The notes under the pieces were generated by a model. That model saw only the letters and a program-made list of their open reading frames with translations, was not told where the DNA came from and searched no databases. Of a stretch of 64,000 bases of DNA, positions 35,334 to 43,206 are shown piece after piece. Both the position numbers and the translations under genes were made by a program. Each line of letters starts with the position of its first letter. The first letter of the stretch is position 1. This DNA is from Alkalihalobacillus pseudalcaliphilus (lineage in GTDB: Bacteria > Bacillota > Bacilli > Bacillales > Bacillaceae_D), in assembly GCF_028610675.1 (NCBI RefSeq), contig NZ_JAQQWS010000003.1, positions 186,001-250,000 of the forward strand. Reading direction: 5' to 3'.

Positions 35334-35756
35334 ATGAAAAGAATGGTGGCAATTAGCCTTGTTACGGTAGGGGCTTTGATGATATTAGGTGCTTGCCAAG
35401 CAACAAAAACCGAGGATGACGTATCTGAAAAGGACCAAAAAGTAGAAATTGTTTCTACTGGTGGGGATATTGAAGAATCGCTCACTAAAAAAGAGGATAT
35501 CCAAGCATTTATTGATGCCTTACAAATTGAGAAATGGGAATCTGACACATTACCAGAGGGTGCTACCGAAATGAAAAGAGCAAAAATGAGCAGCCTGGAC
35601 ACCGTTCAGCTCTCTAACTTACTTGATAATCCAGAAGTATCGTTAGACGGGGAAATTATCATTTATGAAAATATACCTTATATCACTTTGAGTACAACTT
35701 TAATGGACTTACATTTTAGCATTCCAGATGAAGTTGCTGACTATTTGAATAGATAA
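35334..35756 (+). CDS. Hypothetical lipoprotein
   Basis: Protein of 140 residues that I do not recognise. The signal peptide MKRMVAISLVTVGALMILGAC ends in a lipobox with Cys21, so it is membrane-anchored on the outside. A charged linker with KTEDDVSEKDQK follows, then a domain with EEIQAF-like and PDEVADYL motifs. AGGAGGGG precedes the start. The stop codon is followed in the same frame by a membrane-protein remnant. Confidence 0.8.
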   Translation: MKRMVAISLVTVGALMILGACQATKTEDDVSEKDQKVEIVSTGGDIEESLTKKEDIQAFIDALQIEKWESDTLPEGATEMKRAKMSSLDTVQLSNLLDNPEVSLDGEIIIYENIPYITLSTTLMDLHFSIPDEVADYLNR

Positions 35757-36059
35757 GGTACAACATTACTATTTAATTTTCGAATTTCCGCACTTATATA
35801 CGGCTTTGCTAGTCAGCTATTTGCCATCATCCAGATAACGTATATGCAACAAGTTGTCGATGAACAGCAGTTACCATATGTCTATGCGGCTCAAGACGCA
35901 GGTGCATTACTAGCTTTCTCTATCGCTGTAATAGTATTTAATACGCTAGCTGACATGATTCAGATTGAATTTGTCATGGTGCTTGCCAGTATATTTTCGT
36001 TTGTTGCTTGGATAATTACCTATAAATTTAGAAAAGAATTGATTTACCTTAGCAACTAA
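35757..36059 (+). pseudogene. C-terminal remnant of an MFS-like transporter
   Basis: The frame is open from just after the lipoprotein stop to 36059, and about 100 codons read as the end of a membrane transporter. SALIYGFASQLFAIIQITYM, AFSIAVIVFNTLADMI and FVMVLASIFSFVAWIITYKF look like the last three helices of a major-facilitator protein. No start with a ribosome site exists before it; the ATG at 35844 lies inside a helix. The front two thirds of the gene are gone, but the original terminator remains. Confidence 0.7.
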
Positions 36060-36064
36060 TAAGT

Positions 36065-36100
36065 ACTCCCATTAGTCGAATTTACTAGTGGGAGTTTTTC
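36065..36100 (+). terminator. Terminator after the MFS remnant
   Basis: ACTCCCATTAGT pairs with ACTAGTGGGAGT around a 7-base loop, and TTTTTC follows. The stem also works towards the convergent phosphatase gene. Confidence 0.85.
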
Positions 36101-36166
36101 TTGAAAAGATTTACTTTTAACAGTAAGTAAACCTAACCGAGATGTCTATTTTTGAATGGCAAAAAA

Positions 36167-36799
36167 TCAATCGCCTTTTTGGTGTCCAATTGTTAGCAGA
36201 TGCTCTGTATTTCCTTCTAAAATAATCTTGGTAGTAGCTGTATTCATCTGGATTTGTGTAAGGCTCGTTCCTTCAATAAAAGGAGGATTCCACAATTCTG
36301 CTAGCGTCCTTTCTTTAAAATATATGAGTAACATTTTGATTACAACCGCATGCGTGACGATTAATATATTTCCTTGTTGATGCTTTAATTTTAGGTCTTC
36401 CATAAAAGTATGTACTCTTTCTTTTAACTGTTGAAAGCTTTCCCCACCAATTGATTCAAATTGCAAAGGCTTATGAAAGAAAGCGTTAAATTCAACCGGA
36501 TAATGTTCCTCAATCCAAGCAAATGTTTTTCCTTCCCAGCTCCCAACATTGATTTCTTTTAAGTGTTCATTCTTCATAATAGGCAACTCGTGAAAAGTAT
36601 TCAGTATATGAGCAGTCTCAAGCGTTCTTCCACTTGGACTCGTATAAATCAAGTCAAACTCAACATCATTAAGCCTTTGTGCTAATGCCTTTGCCTCGTT
36701 GATCCCTTTCTCTGTCAATGCTGAATCTCCCCAGCCTTGCATTTTATTTTGCGTATTCCACTCGGTTTCCCCGTGTCTCGTTATGTATAGGTGTAGCAA
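36167..36799 (-). CDS. Histidine phosphatase family protein (phosphoglycerate-mutase-like)
   Basis: Enzyme of 210 residues with the family motif YITRHGETEWN (catalytic His in RHG), the SPSGRTLETA Arg, EINVGSWEGKTF, and the second His in VTHAVVIKMLL. Such proteins dephosphorylate sugar phosphates, nucleotides or alpha-ribazole phosphate; the substrate is open. I place the start at TTG (LLHLYITRHGE) since AAGGAGG lies six bases before it. The upstream ATG at 36829 would put the ribosome site inside the coding sequence. Confidence 0.9.
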   Translation of the reverse strand: MLHLYITRHGETEWNTQNKMQGWGDSALTEKGINEAKALAQRLNDVEFDLIYTSPSGRTLETAHILNTFHELPIMKNEHLKEINVGSWEGKTFAWIEEHYPVEFNAFFHKPLQFESIGGESFQQLKERVHTFMEDLKLKHQQGNILIVTHAVVIKMLLIYFKERTLAELWNPPFIEGTSLTQIQMNTATTKIILEGNTEHLLTIGHQKGD

Positions 36800-36856
36800 A
36801 TCATACCTCCTTCTTAAAAAATTTGTCATTTCCCAGCAGATCCTGTCATTGATTTT

Positions 36857-36949
36857 TCAATTACCACGTAAAGAACTCAAAAGTCTATCCCAATACTCCA
36901 AATTACACCTTATATTTCCCGTTGAACCGCATAAAGTCGTGATAATCAT
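36857..36949 (-). pseudogene. 30-codon remnant resembling the start of the 38022-38351 gene
   Basis: From the ATG at 36949 the frame reads MIITTLCGSTGN and ends after 30 codons at 36857. The first ten residues and the underlying DNA match the start of the gene at 38351 (MVITTLCGSTKF). The two copies flank the oxidoreductase gene. It looks like a truncated paralogue left by a duplication or recombination. Confidence 0.6.
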
Positions 36950-36959
36950 AAATGGTTCA

Positions 36960-37988
36960 TTAACTACTTTTTAGAACCTTCTCTAAAACTAACTGGTTCT
37001 TGTGACCATCTAAAATAGTAGGCACATCTTTATCAATCTTATGATGAATGATCTGATTATAAACTTTATTAATGAACGGTAAAAAGGCAGGATAATACGA
37101 ACTTGCCTCTTGAGATAAGTCCTTTGGTATTTGGAGGGTGTCATCTAGTAGTTCGACAGTTTCTAAAGAAGTATCATTTCTCCCCATTTGGATATACGTA
37201 TCATTTTCTAAAATGACCGTTCCTTCGCTTCCAAAAATCTTCATTGTCGACCCGAAACCATGGTGAATACCTGAAATCAACTGAATTGAGAAAGTACTGC
37301 CCTTTTCTGTTTGACCATGTAGGAAAAAGGCATCATCTGCATCCCTCATCTCCCCTGCTCCAAACGGAACATGCGTATGCAGTAAACCGTTAATAGAATG
37401 AACCTCATCCTGTAGTAACCACCTTAAGCAGTCAATCATATGTGTTCCTATGGCACCAAACATACCACCAAAATGGCTCTTTTCACCCATCCACCCTAAT
37501 TTCTTATTTAATAAACGTTGATAATTCGCATAAGATATATGGTATTCATAATGAAGAGCTTTGCCTATTTTATGTGTTTGAACTAACTCTTTCACTTTTT
37601 GACGTGCAGGGAGAAATCTCCATTCAAAGTCAACCATTATAAACCCCTTATACATAGAATTTAATTCTATTAACTTTGCAGATTCATTTGAATTCATCAT
37701 AAAAGGCTTTTCACATACTACATGTATATCACGCTCCATAGCAGCTTTCACCATACTAAAGTGATAAATTGGCAGAGAGCTTACAAAAACAAGGTCAAGT
37801 TCTTCACATTCGAGCATTATTTCCCAGTCCGTGTAATGTGTAGGTCTTTCATTCCAAGACATGAACTCCTGAGGTAATTGATGACGAACCATCGTACAAA
37901 CAGCCACTAATTCCATTTCTTGATAAGAATGAATGATAGGTGCTTGAACCTTTAATCCAAAACCACCACCAATAATGCCAACTTTCAC
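36960..37988 (-). CDS. Gfo/Idh/MocA-family oxidoreductase
   Basis: NAD(P)-dependent sugar or polyol dehydrogenase-like protein of 342 residues. The Rossmann motif is VGIIGGGFGLKVQAP, and the family EKP motif appears as VVCEKPFMMNS. A C-terminal alpha/beta domain with GGMFGAIGTHMIDCLRWL follows. I choose GTG as the start (MKVGIIGGGFG), with AAAGGGTGG about seven bases before. The substrate cannot be told. It lies between a truncated and a full copy of a small gene, suggesting local rearrangement. Confidence 0.9.
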   Translation of the reverse strand: MKVGIIGGGFGLKVQAPIIHSYQEMELVAVCTMVRHQLPQEFMSWNERPTHYTDWEIMLECEELDLVFVSSLPIYHFSMVKAAMERDIHVVCEKPFMMNSNESAKLIELNSMYKGFIMVDFEWRFLPARQKVKELVQTHKIGKALHYEYHISYANYQRLLNKKLGWMGEKSHFGGMFGAIGTHMIDCLRWLLQDEVHSINGLLHTHVPFGAGEMRDADDAFFLHGQTEKGSTFSIQLISGIHHGFGSTMKIFGSEGTVILENDTYIQMGRNDTSLETVELLDDTLQIPKDLSQEASSYYPAFLPFINKVYNQIIHHKIDKDVPTILDGHKNQLVLEKVLKSS

Positions 37989-38021
37989 AAGAACCACCCT
38001 TTCTTTAATTCATTTATTATT

Positions 38022-38351
38022 TCACCAAGGCAGTTCAGCCAAAAGTTCTTCCTTCCACTCTGAATGGTACCTTATCATTTTACCCGTATCTTTTGCGTAT
38101 TGTATTTCTTTCTGTGTGCTCGAACCAATATAACCTTCTATATCTATCACATAGATTTCGTCACTCAACTCAATCTTTTGATAGTGCATCATTTCAAGCA
38201 TTTTCAACTTATTAGAAGACAAAATAATCCCTTCGCTATGTTCAAAAAAACCGAGTGATAGTACGATATGACCTTTAAAAGTAAGAGCAGCTTCTACCTC
38301 CTTAAATTGTTTCTTAAATTTCGTCGAACCGCATAAAGTTGTAATAACCAT
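38022..38351 (-). CDS. Small protein, nucleoside 2-deoxyribosyltransferase-like fold (tentative)
   Basis: Protein of 109 residues. The pattern TTLCGSTKF at the start, an ELSDEIYVID strand, and GYIGSSTQKEIQYAKDTGKMI near the end are like the nucleoside 2-deoxyribosyltransferase/DUF4406 group, which binds nucleotide-like ligands. This is a weak match by eye only. GAGGTGA precedes the ATG by five bases. It stands between the oxidoreductase and the HD hydrolase genes on the same strand with short gaps. Confidence 0.65.
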   Translation of the reverse strand: MVITTLCGSTKFKKQFKEVEAALTFKGHIVLSLGFFEHSEGIILSSNKLKMLEMMHYQKIELSDEIYVIDIEGYIGSSTQKEIQYAKDTGKMIRYHSEWKEELLAELPW

Positions 38352-38373
38352 TACCTTCACCTCAATTGAAATT

Positions 38374-39354
38374 TTACGTACTAGAAATTACTCTCACATA
38401 TACGCCACTTTCTGTTTTTTTACGTGCTTGTTTATTCATATTTTTTATTTTATTTGAAAGCGAAGATGCGGGTAAAAGCTCTCCTTCTACGAAAACCGAT
38501 GGATCAATTAACCTTAGCTTTGTTTTTTGATGAAAATGATACAGCTCTTTATTCTCTTCTACTCTTACAGTGCAGTTAAGCTCATTTAATAAAGTGTTCA
38601 TTTCTTTATCCGTGGATAACTTCATTTTATTCATGAGAACTTTATCGGTTTTCATAAAATCCTCCATGTCAATAACCCCTTTATCTAAAGCTAATTTCAA
38701 ACATGTTGATAAGCGTTCATATGCATATAGATTTAAAGGGTCCATAAAAAAATTGATGACTTCTTTATAATAAGTTTCTACAAACCATTCCGCCGATTCA
38801 AGGTCATTTATGTACATGTTTCCTTCTCTTACAACAAGGTTGTCCAAAAAGTGCTCTACTTCTTCTTTCGTAATTTCTCCGTATGTAAACATATCCCTTA
38901 ATGTATAGTCAACACGATCTGCACATAATTCAGGTGCTGGCTGTTCTAACAATGTCCATTGTGAATCATCATAAAGGATATCTTCATAACGAAACTGATA
39001 TTTTTCTAATATTTGAGGGATTGGTGAGCTTCTCACTACTTCGTTGAAAATAAGTTCGTGATAGTTTTCTTCAGGGTGGTCAAGTACAAAATCTACAACA
39101 TGTGAAAACGCTGTGTGCGAAACATCGTGTAACAGTCCAGCAATTTGCTCTTCAATAGAACCACCCATTTTTTTGATTAAAAGCATAACACCAATGGAAT
39201 GCTCAAAACGTGTTACATTCCATTTCGGATTAACAAGATAACTTGCCCCACCCTGGTGTATATGCTTTAACCTTTGCATCGGCTCACTTTCAATTAACTC
39301 AACCAAGACGTTGTCGATTGTAAATTGGCCGTAGATAGGATCATAGATATTCAT
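38374..39354 (-). CDS. HD-domain phosphohydrolase
   Basis: Protein of 326 residues with an HD metal-binding site. H52 lies in RFEHSIGVMLLI and the His-Asp pair H76-D77 in GLLHDVSHTAFSHVVDF, with a further Asp in CADRVDYTLRDMF. It begins like SAMHD1/YwfO-type proteins (YDPIYGQFTIDNVLVELIES, MQRLKHIHQGG). These remove phosphate from dNTPs or related nucleotides; the substrate here is not known. It lies 16 bp after the broken DinB-GNAT gene, on the same strand. Confidence 0.88.
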   Translation of the reverse strand: MNIYDPIYGQFTIDNVLVELIESEPMQRLKHIHQGGASYLVNPKWNVTRFEHSIGVMLLIKKMGGSIEEQIAGLLHDVSHTAFSHVVDFVLDHPEENYHELIFNEVVRSSPIPQILEKYQFRYEDILYDDSQWTLLEQPAPELCADRVDYTLRDMFTYGEITKEEVEHFLDNLVVREGNMYINDLESAEWFVETYYKEVINFFMDPLNLYAYERLSTCLKLALDKGVIDMEDFMKTDKVLMNKMKLSTDKEMNTLLNELNCTVRVEENKELYHFHQKTKLRLIDPSVFVEGELLPASSLSNKIKNMNKQARKKTESGVYVRVISST

Positions 39355-39369
39355 GAAAAAGCTCCTTTC

Positions 39370-40330
39370 TTAATTTAGATTTAATTTCTTTATAAGTTGA
39401 ATTTCATCATTCAGGGGTATATTGTTATAACCTATTAAAGGAATAGTAGGTTTAATTTCTCTAGCTTTATTAACAGCATCAGGAATGACTTTATTTATTC
39501 TATAACCTCTTTTTTGGTAAAACTTTAATGCTCGTAAGTTATCGTTTGTTGTGATTATTGAGATCCTATCACACCTCCTTTTTATTGCTCTTTCCTCAAC
39601 CTCACTAATTAACTTGGTTGCAATCCCTCTTTTCTCTTGTAAACTATTTAAAGAGATAATCTCACATTCTATATCTCTTATTACACAAGTGATTAAACCC
39701 ACTATCGTTTCTTTTGATTTATAAATGAAACCTTCCAATTCACTGTAAACATACACTCCAGAAGATACTATTACCTTAGAATCACCCCATTGCTCACTAA
39801 AAAAATCTCTTACTAGCTCGTGATTGCTATGATTTATAGGTTCAATTCGCTCACAATTATCAAAAGCAATTCCCGTGATATCCTCAATTTGTTGAAAATG
39901 ATCAAGATCATGTTTGGCTAATCCCTCAAAATAAGCTAATAATGTCAGGTTATTATTACTAATCGTTATTTCTCCATTCCAGCGATATTCTGGTATTTGA
40001 TTTATGTGTTCTATTAATTGCTTTCTTACAAAAATAAAGATCGACATGATCTCTTTCTTGCTTTCAATACGTGCTTTTTTTGCCGCAATTTGATTCATTT
40101 CTTCTACTTCTGGAGCCTTTGGTAAAGGTTTTGCTGAGAAGAAGTAAGGTTAACCGATTATGAAGAATAAACTCATCCCAAGTTATTAAATGACCAACGA
40201 CTTCTGCTATCGTCCACTTTCCTATTGAAATTGGTGACCTCCACTGCTCTTCTGTTAACGCTTCTAATGAGTGAATGAAATTTATCACATCTTGATGATG
40301 CTTTAAAACCTGCTCCTTTTTAGTTAGCAT
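39370..40330 (-). pseudogene. DinB-GNAT fusion gene interrupted by a frameshift
   Basis: The start at 40330 (MLTKKEQVLKHHQ, with TAGGAG upstream) gives the first half of a DinB-like four-helix domain, including GKWTIAEVVGHLITWDEF. At about 40130-40145 one extra base shifts the frame. In the other frame the DinB domain goes on (KHDLDHFQQIEDI), followed by a GNAT acetyltransferase domain with LNSLQEKRGIATKLISEVEE. Removing one base at CTTCTTCTCAGC restores one protein of about 319 residues. Alternatively the second half is translated alone from the ATG at 40098. Confidence 0.8.
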
Positions 40331-40428
40331 ATTCTCACTCCTATTCTTTAAGTTATACAAAATATCTACTGATAGTGATGATTTACCTATAAATTTAATC
40401 TCATAAATAACTATTACTATTATAATAC

Positions 40429-40470
40429 AAAAAACAGAACCTTCTAAATTTAATCATTTAGTAAGCTCTG
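40429..40470 (-). terminator. Terminator of the YdeI-CDGSH gene
   Basis: On the minus strand a 15-bp imperfect stem (CAGAGCTTACTAAAT with the matching AATTTAGAAGGTTCTG) is followed by six T. Confidence 0.8.
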
Positions 40471-40500
40471 CTTTCATTGTTTGAAATAGGCATGGCACAT

Positions 40501-41166
40501 TCATTCGTTTTCTAACATTTTATGCGACCCGTCACAGTTAGGGTAACGTTTGGACAGGCCACAAATACAATCAGTTAAACCTTTTCCAGCAAAGATTCTT
40601 GACAATGATTTTTCAATTCGTGCGGCCTTCGTTTTTGACTGTTTTGGTTGTGAGAAATGTAGAAGATACGCTCTTTGACGGCCAGGTGTTAAGGCTTCAA
40701 AAGCTACTTTTAATTCTGGCATCTCCGTGAACTGAATGATTAGTTCCTCCGGGATTTCTATTTCTCTTGTTTTTTTCTTAACAACTAACCCTGCTTTTTC
40801 AACCTCAATCGCTTCGTTTATATAGGCTTGAATCGTTTCTTCTAATCCTAAGATTTGTTCTAGGTTGTTAAACCGTATTTGCCTAGCACCATGAACGTTT
40901 TCTGTTTGTTGAATAAGGATTTTTTTGGGATCCTTTAATAGTTCGCCTTTATGAAACAGTAGAGCACAGTAGTCTTTAAAACCGTGGATTAAGACAATAT
41001 TTTTCTGATTAAACGTGTAACATGGATGCATCCATTTATATTCTTCTTGCACATTGCAAGACAAGATGATTTCTCTTAGTTTGATATATTCTTTCTGCCA
41101 TTTTTGTGCTTCAGTAGATTCTTGTAAGAACTGGTCTACTTTTAAATGATTCTTTTTTACCGACAT
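40501..41166 (-). CDS. YdeI-family protein with C-terminal CDGSH iron-sulfur motif
   Basis: Protein of 221 residues. Residues 1-125 carry a DUF1801-type domain (YKWMHPCYTFNQKNIVLIHGFKDY is split by the family motif), and 140-198 hold the YdeI part with LTPGRQRAYLLHFSQ and SKTKAARIEK. The tail at about 200-215 reads CICGLSKRYPNCDGSH. It fits the CDGSH pattern C-x-C-x2-S-x3-P-x-C-D-G-S-H exactly, which binds a [2Fe-2S] cluster in mitoNEET-like proteins. B. subtilis YdeI, as I recall it, ends before this motif. The function is unknown. Confidence 0.85.
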   Translation of the reverse strand: MSVKKNHLKVDQFLQESTEAQKWQKEYIKLREIILSCNVQEEYKWMHPCYTFNQKNIVLIHGFKDYCALLFHKGELLKDPKKILIQQTENVHGARQIRFNNLEQILGLEETIQAYINEAIEVEKAGLVVKKKTREIEIPEELIIQFTEMPELKVAFEALTPGRQRAYLLHFSQPKQSKTKAARIEKSLSRIFAGKGLTDCICGLSKRYPNCDGSHKMLENE

Positions 41167-41287
41167 AGGATAGACTCCCTTTTATGTGATCATGTAATGA
41201 GATGCTACTCGTACTAACTTGTGACGGTTGAACTTACCTCCTATTATCTTCTGTATCATTTATTCCATATATCAGTTTTCCTTCACG

Positions 41288-41578
41288 CTACTCTTTAAAT
41301 GCTAACCCTTTTTCTTCTAGTGCTGCTTTTAGATTGGGCAAGGAGGCAGGCCCGATTCCATGTAGTTTTAAAATTTCCTTTTCAGTAAAAGTCGACAATG
41401 TTTCGACTGTGGTGATGCCTTCATGAATGAATGCATTTCGAGCTGGTGATGATAACTTAGCTAAAAAGCCTTCAGTCGGTTTATTTTCTTTATTACAAAC
41501 AGGACAAGACGTACAACTCGAAGATTTATAATACGTATGACCTTTACTACATGTTCTTAATGTTTTCGGTGCAGCCAT
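41288..41578 (-). CDS. Small helix-hairpin-helix protein (RNA polymerase alpha-CTD-like)
   Basis: Protein of 96 residues. The N-terminal part has a Cys-rich knuckle (TCSKGHTYYKSSSCTSCPVC) that may bind zinc. The C-terminal part (about 45-96) resembles the alpha-CTD/HhH fold, with ITTVETLSTFTEKEILKLHG and GPASLPNLKAALEEKGL. Such proteins bind nucleic acid and are often annotated as RNA polymerase alpha-subunit-domain proteins. It is a single gene on the minus strand, with no partner evident. Confidence 0.85.
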   Translation of the reverse strand: MAAPKTLRTCSKGHTYYKSSSCTSCPVCNKENKPTEGFLAKLSSPARNAFIHEGITTVETLSTFTEKEILKLHGIGPASLPNLKAALEEKGLAFKE

Positions 41579-41609
41579 TTTGCAACCACCCTTCTATGAA
41601 CAATTTTTT

Positions 41610-42314
41610 TTAATATCCGTAAAAACTATCCTTTTTTATACGTTTCTTTGAAACCTCTTGCTTGATTAAATAATTGGTCATTGATCCCACCATACTTTTG
41701 GAACCAGCCACAAAATAGTCACCATTATTTTTATACGCTTGAATAAAAGCATCGATTTTTTGATATAAATCATCCCTCGCTTCGAGAAATGAAACCACTA
41801 TGAATGGTTGATTCGAAGCCATTGTTTGAAACTCATCTTGATATAAAAAAACTTTATCAGAGTCTATATAGAGCAAGTGAATGGGATGATTTCGTTGCTC
41901 ATTCTCTAGCTCTTTCAACATCGCTCGAAATGGAGTCACGCCAATTCCTCCTGCAATGAGTAAGGTTGGGCGATCTTCTTTTAGATAAAACGCTCCAACC
42001 GGACCACTCATACGAATCGTTTCACCTTCTGTTAATTCAAGTAACGCTTGTTTAAATTCACTTGGTTGCTCACCGATCTCGGTTGTTATTTGCACATATT
42101 CTTCCTTGGCTGAAGAAGAAACCGTAAATGGTTTTGTTGCACCTTTTATTTTTTTATGAGTAATCGTAAATAAACCGTGCTGCCCCGCTCGCCATGTTAT
42201 ATCTTTTCCCTTTTTAAAGCTGAACGTATACGCTTTATCTGACTCTTTATAACTCTTAACGAAAGGTAAATCTGTTTTTTTGAAAATCGCCAATGCCTCT
42301 TTAAAAAAACTCAT
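41610..42314 (-). CDS. FAD-dependent ferredoxin-reductase-like oxidoreductase
   Basis: Protein of 234 residues without the iron-sulfur domain. The FAD-binding barrel shows RAGQHGLFTI and KPFTVSSSAKEEY. The NAD(P) domain shows LLIAGGIGVTPFRAMLKEL, DEFQTM and YFVAGSKSMVGSM. The start is the second Met (ATG at 42314), with AAAGGGG eight bases upstream. It lies 16 bp after the SRPBCC gene and is probably the last member of the ArsR operon. It passes electrons between NAD(P)H and an unknown partner. Confidence 0.88.
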   Translation of the reverse strand: MSFFKEALAIFKKTDLPFVKSYKESDKAYTFSFKKGKDITWRAGQHGLFTITHKKIKGATKPFTVSSSAKEEYVQITTEIGEQPSEFKQALLELTEGETIRMSGPVGAFYLKEDRPTLLIAGGIGVTPFRAMLKELENEQRNHPIHLLYIDSDKVFLYQDEFQTMASNQPFIVVSFLEARDDLYQKIDAFIQAYKNNGDYFVAGSKSMVGSMTNYLIKQEVSKKRIKKDSFYGY

Positions 42315-42330
42315 CACATAACCCCTTTTA

Positions 42331-42717
42331 TTATTCTTCTATTAGTTTTTTCAAGTTGTCTACCATATTAGACCAACCATACTTGGCTCCATGGTAAGCT
42401 TGATTCATTTCTTCAAAACCTGCATGCTCAAGATGTAAGTGCGTCACCTTGCCTTCTTGTTTGAGTGTCCATATCACAACCGTATCAATCGGACCACCAA
42501 CCCATGTATAAGATAGCTTGTTTGGCTTATCAACAAGCAGTACCTCACTATGAACGACTAAACCAATCGCCTCATTCCGAAATTGACATTTGTAACCGAC
42601 AATCGGTCTAAAATTATTCTCCATCACCCATTGTGCTAATGTCTCCGAATGTGTGAGTGCCTCCCATACCTTCTCAATAGGGCTGTTAAATTGAAAATCT
42701 AACTGAAGCTCTGCCAT
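42331..42717 (-). CDS. SRPBCC (AHSA1-like) protein
   Basis: Protein of 128 residues with the START/AHSA1 fold: FQFNSPIEKVWEALTHSETLAQW at the front, then LSYTWVGG, and the C-terminal helix GWSNMVDNLKKLIEE. The GGAGG ribosome site lies in the last codons of the upstream ArsR gene, with only two bases between the genes. ArsR-SRPBCC pairs are common in Bacillus, where the small protein probably binds a hydrophobic ligand; the ligand is not known. Confidence 0.9.
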   Translation of the reverse strand: MAELQLDFQFNSPIEKVWEALTHSETLAQWVMENNFRPIVGYKCQFRNEAIGLVVHSEVLLVDKPNKLSYTWVGGPIDTVVIWTLKQEGKVTHLHLEHAGFEEMNQAYHGAKYGWSNMVDNLKKLIEE

Positions 42718-42719
42718 GA

Positions 42720-43040
42720 TTATTCCTCCAATATTTTTTTAAGTAAAAATGCTCGCTCATTCCAAAACTGTTCATAATAAGATAACCAATCCTGTATTTC
42801 TTGTAAGGGAGCTGAATTTAATCGATATCTTGTTTCTCTACCTATCTTTCTGTTTTTTACTAAGTCTGCTTGCTTAAGAATTGTTAAATGCTTAGAAACC
42901 GCCGTACGTCCCATATCAAAGTGAGACGTAATTTCATATAAAGGCAGTTCCTCAGAATCCGCCAACAGACGTATTAACTTTCTTCTTGTCGGGTCAGCAA
43001 TCGCGTCATACACATCACGTTCTTTTAAAGCCGTATTCAA
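42720..43040 (-). CDS. ArsR-family transcriptional repressor
   Basis: Winged-helix regulator of 106 residues. DAIADPTRRKLIRLL is the typical opening, and HFDMGRTAVSKHLTILKQADLV is the recognition helix. No metal-binding ELCV motif is present, so it is not an arsenic/cadmium sensor of the classical type. TTG is taken as the start because AAGGAGG stands six bases before it. Two inverted repeats lie directly upstream, one in the promoter spacer, so it should repress its own operon with the SRPBCC and reductase genes. Confidence 0.9.
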   Translation of the reverse strand: MNTALKERDVYDAIADPTRRKLIRLLADSEELPLYEITSHFDMGRTAVSKHLTILKQADLVKNRKIGRETRYRLNSAPLQEIQDWLSYYEQFWNERAFLLKKILEE

Positions 43041-43064
43041 AGGAAATCCTCCTTCACAAAAATA

Positions 43065-43114
43065 AGACACCTTTTAGTGTCTCAATAATACGACACCTAT
43101 AAGTGTCATGTCAA
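43065..43114 (-). promoter_or_regulatory. ArsR-operon promoter with two dyad operators
   Basis: Minus strand TTGACA (43109-43114), 18 bp, TATTAT (43085-43090). The palindrome GACACTTATAGGTGTC (43092-43107) fills the spacer, and a related dyad AGACACTAAAAGGTGTCT (43065-43082) lies just downstream, 26 bp centre to centre. Confidence 0.82.
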
Positions 43115-43151
43115 CTTAATAAATATTCTTATTCAATACCATCTTCACTTT

Positions 43152-43182
43152 AAAAAAAGCCCTCACTTATGTAAAAGTGAGG
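43152..43182 (-). terminator. Terminator of the dihydrouridine synthase gene
   Basis: CCTCACTT pairs with AAGTGAGG, and GCTTTTTTT follows on the minus strand, 25 bp after the stop codon. Confidence 0.88.
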
Positions 43183-43206
43183 ACCATCTTCATACTAGTA
43201 GAAGAG

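Noticed and set aside
43085..43114. MerR-type promoter, because a dyad fills the spacer
   Set aside because: The spacer is 18 bp, not 19-20, and the adjacent regulator is ArsR-type.
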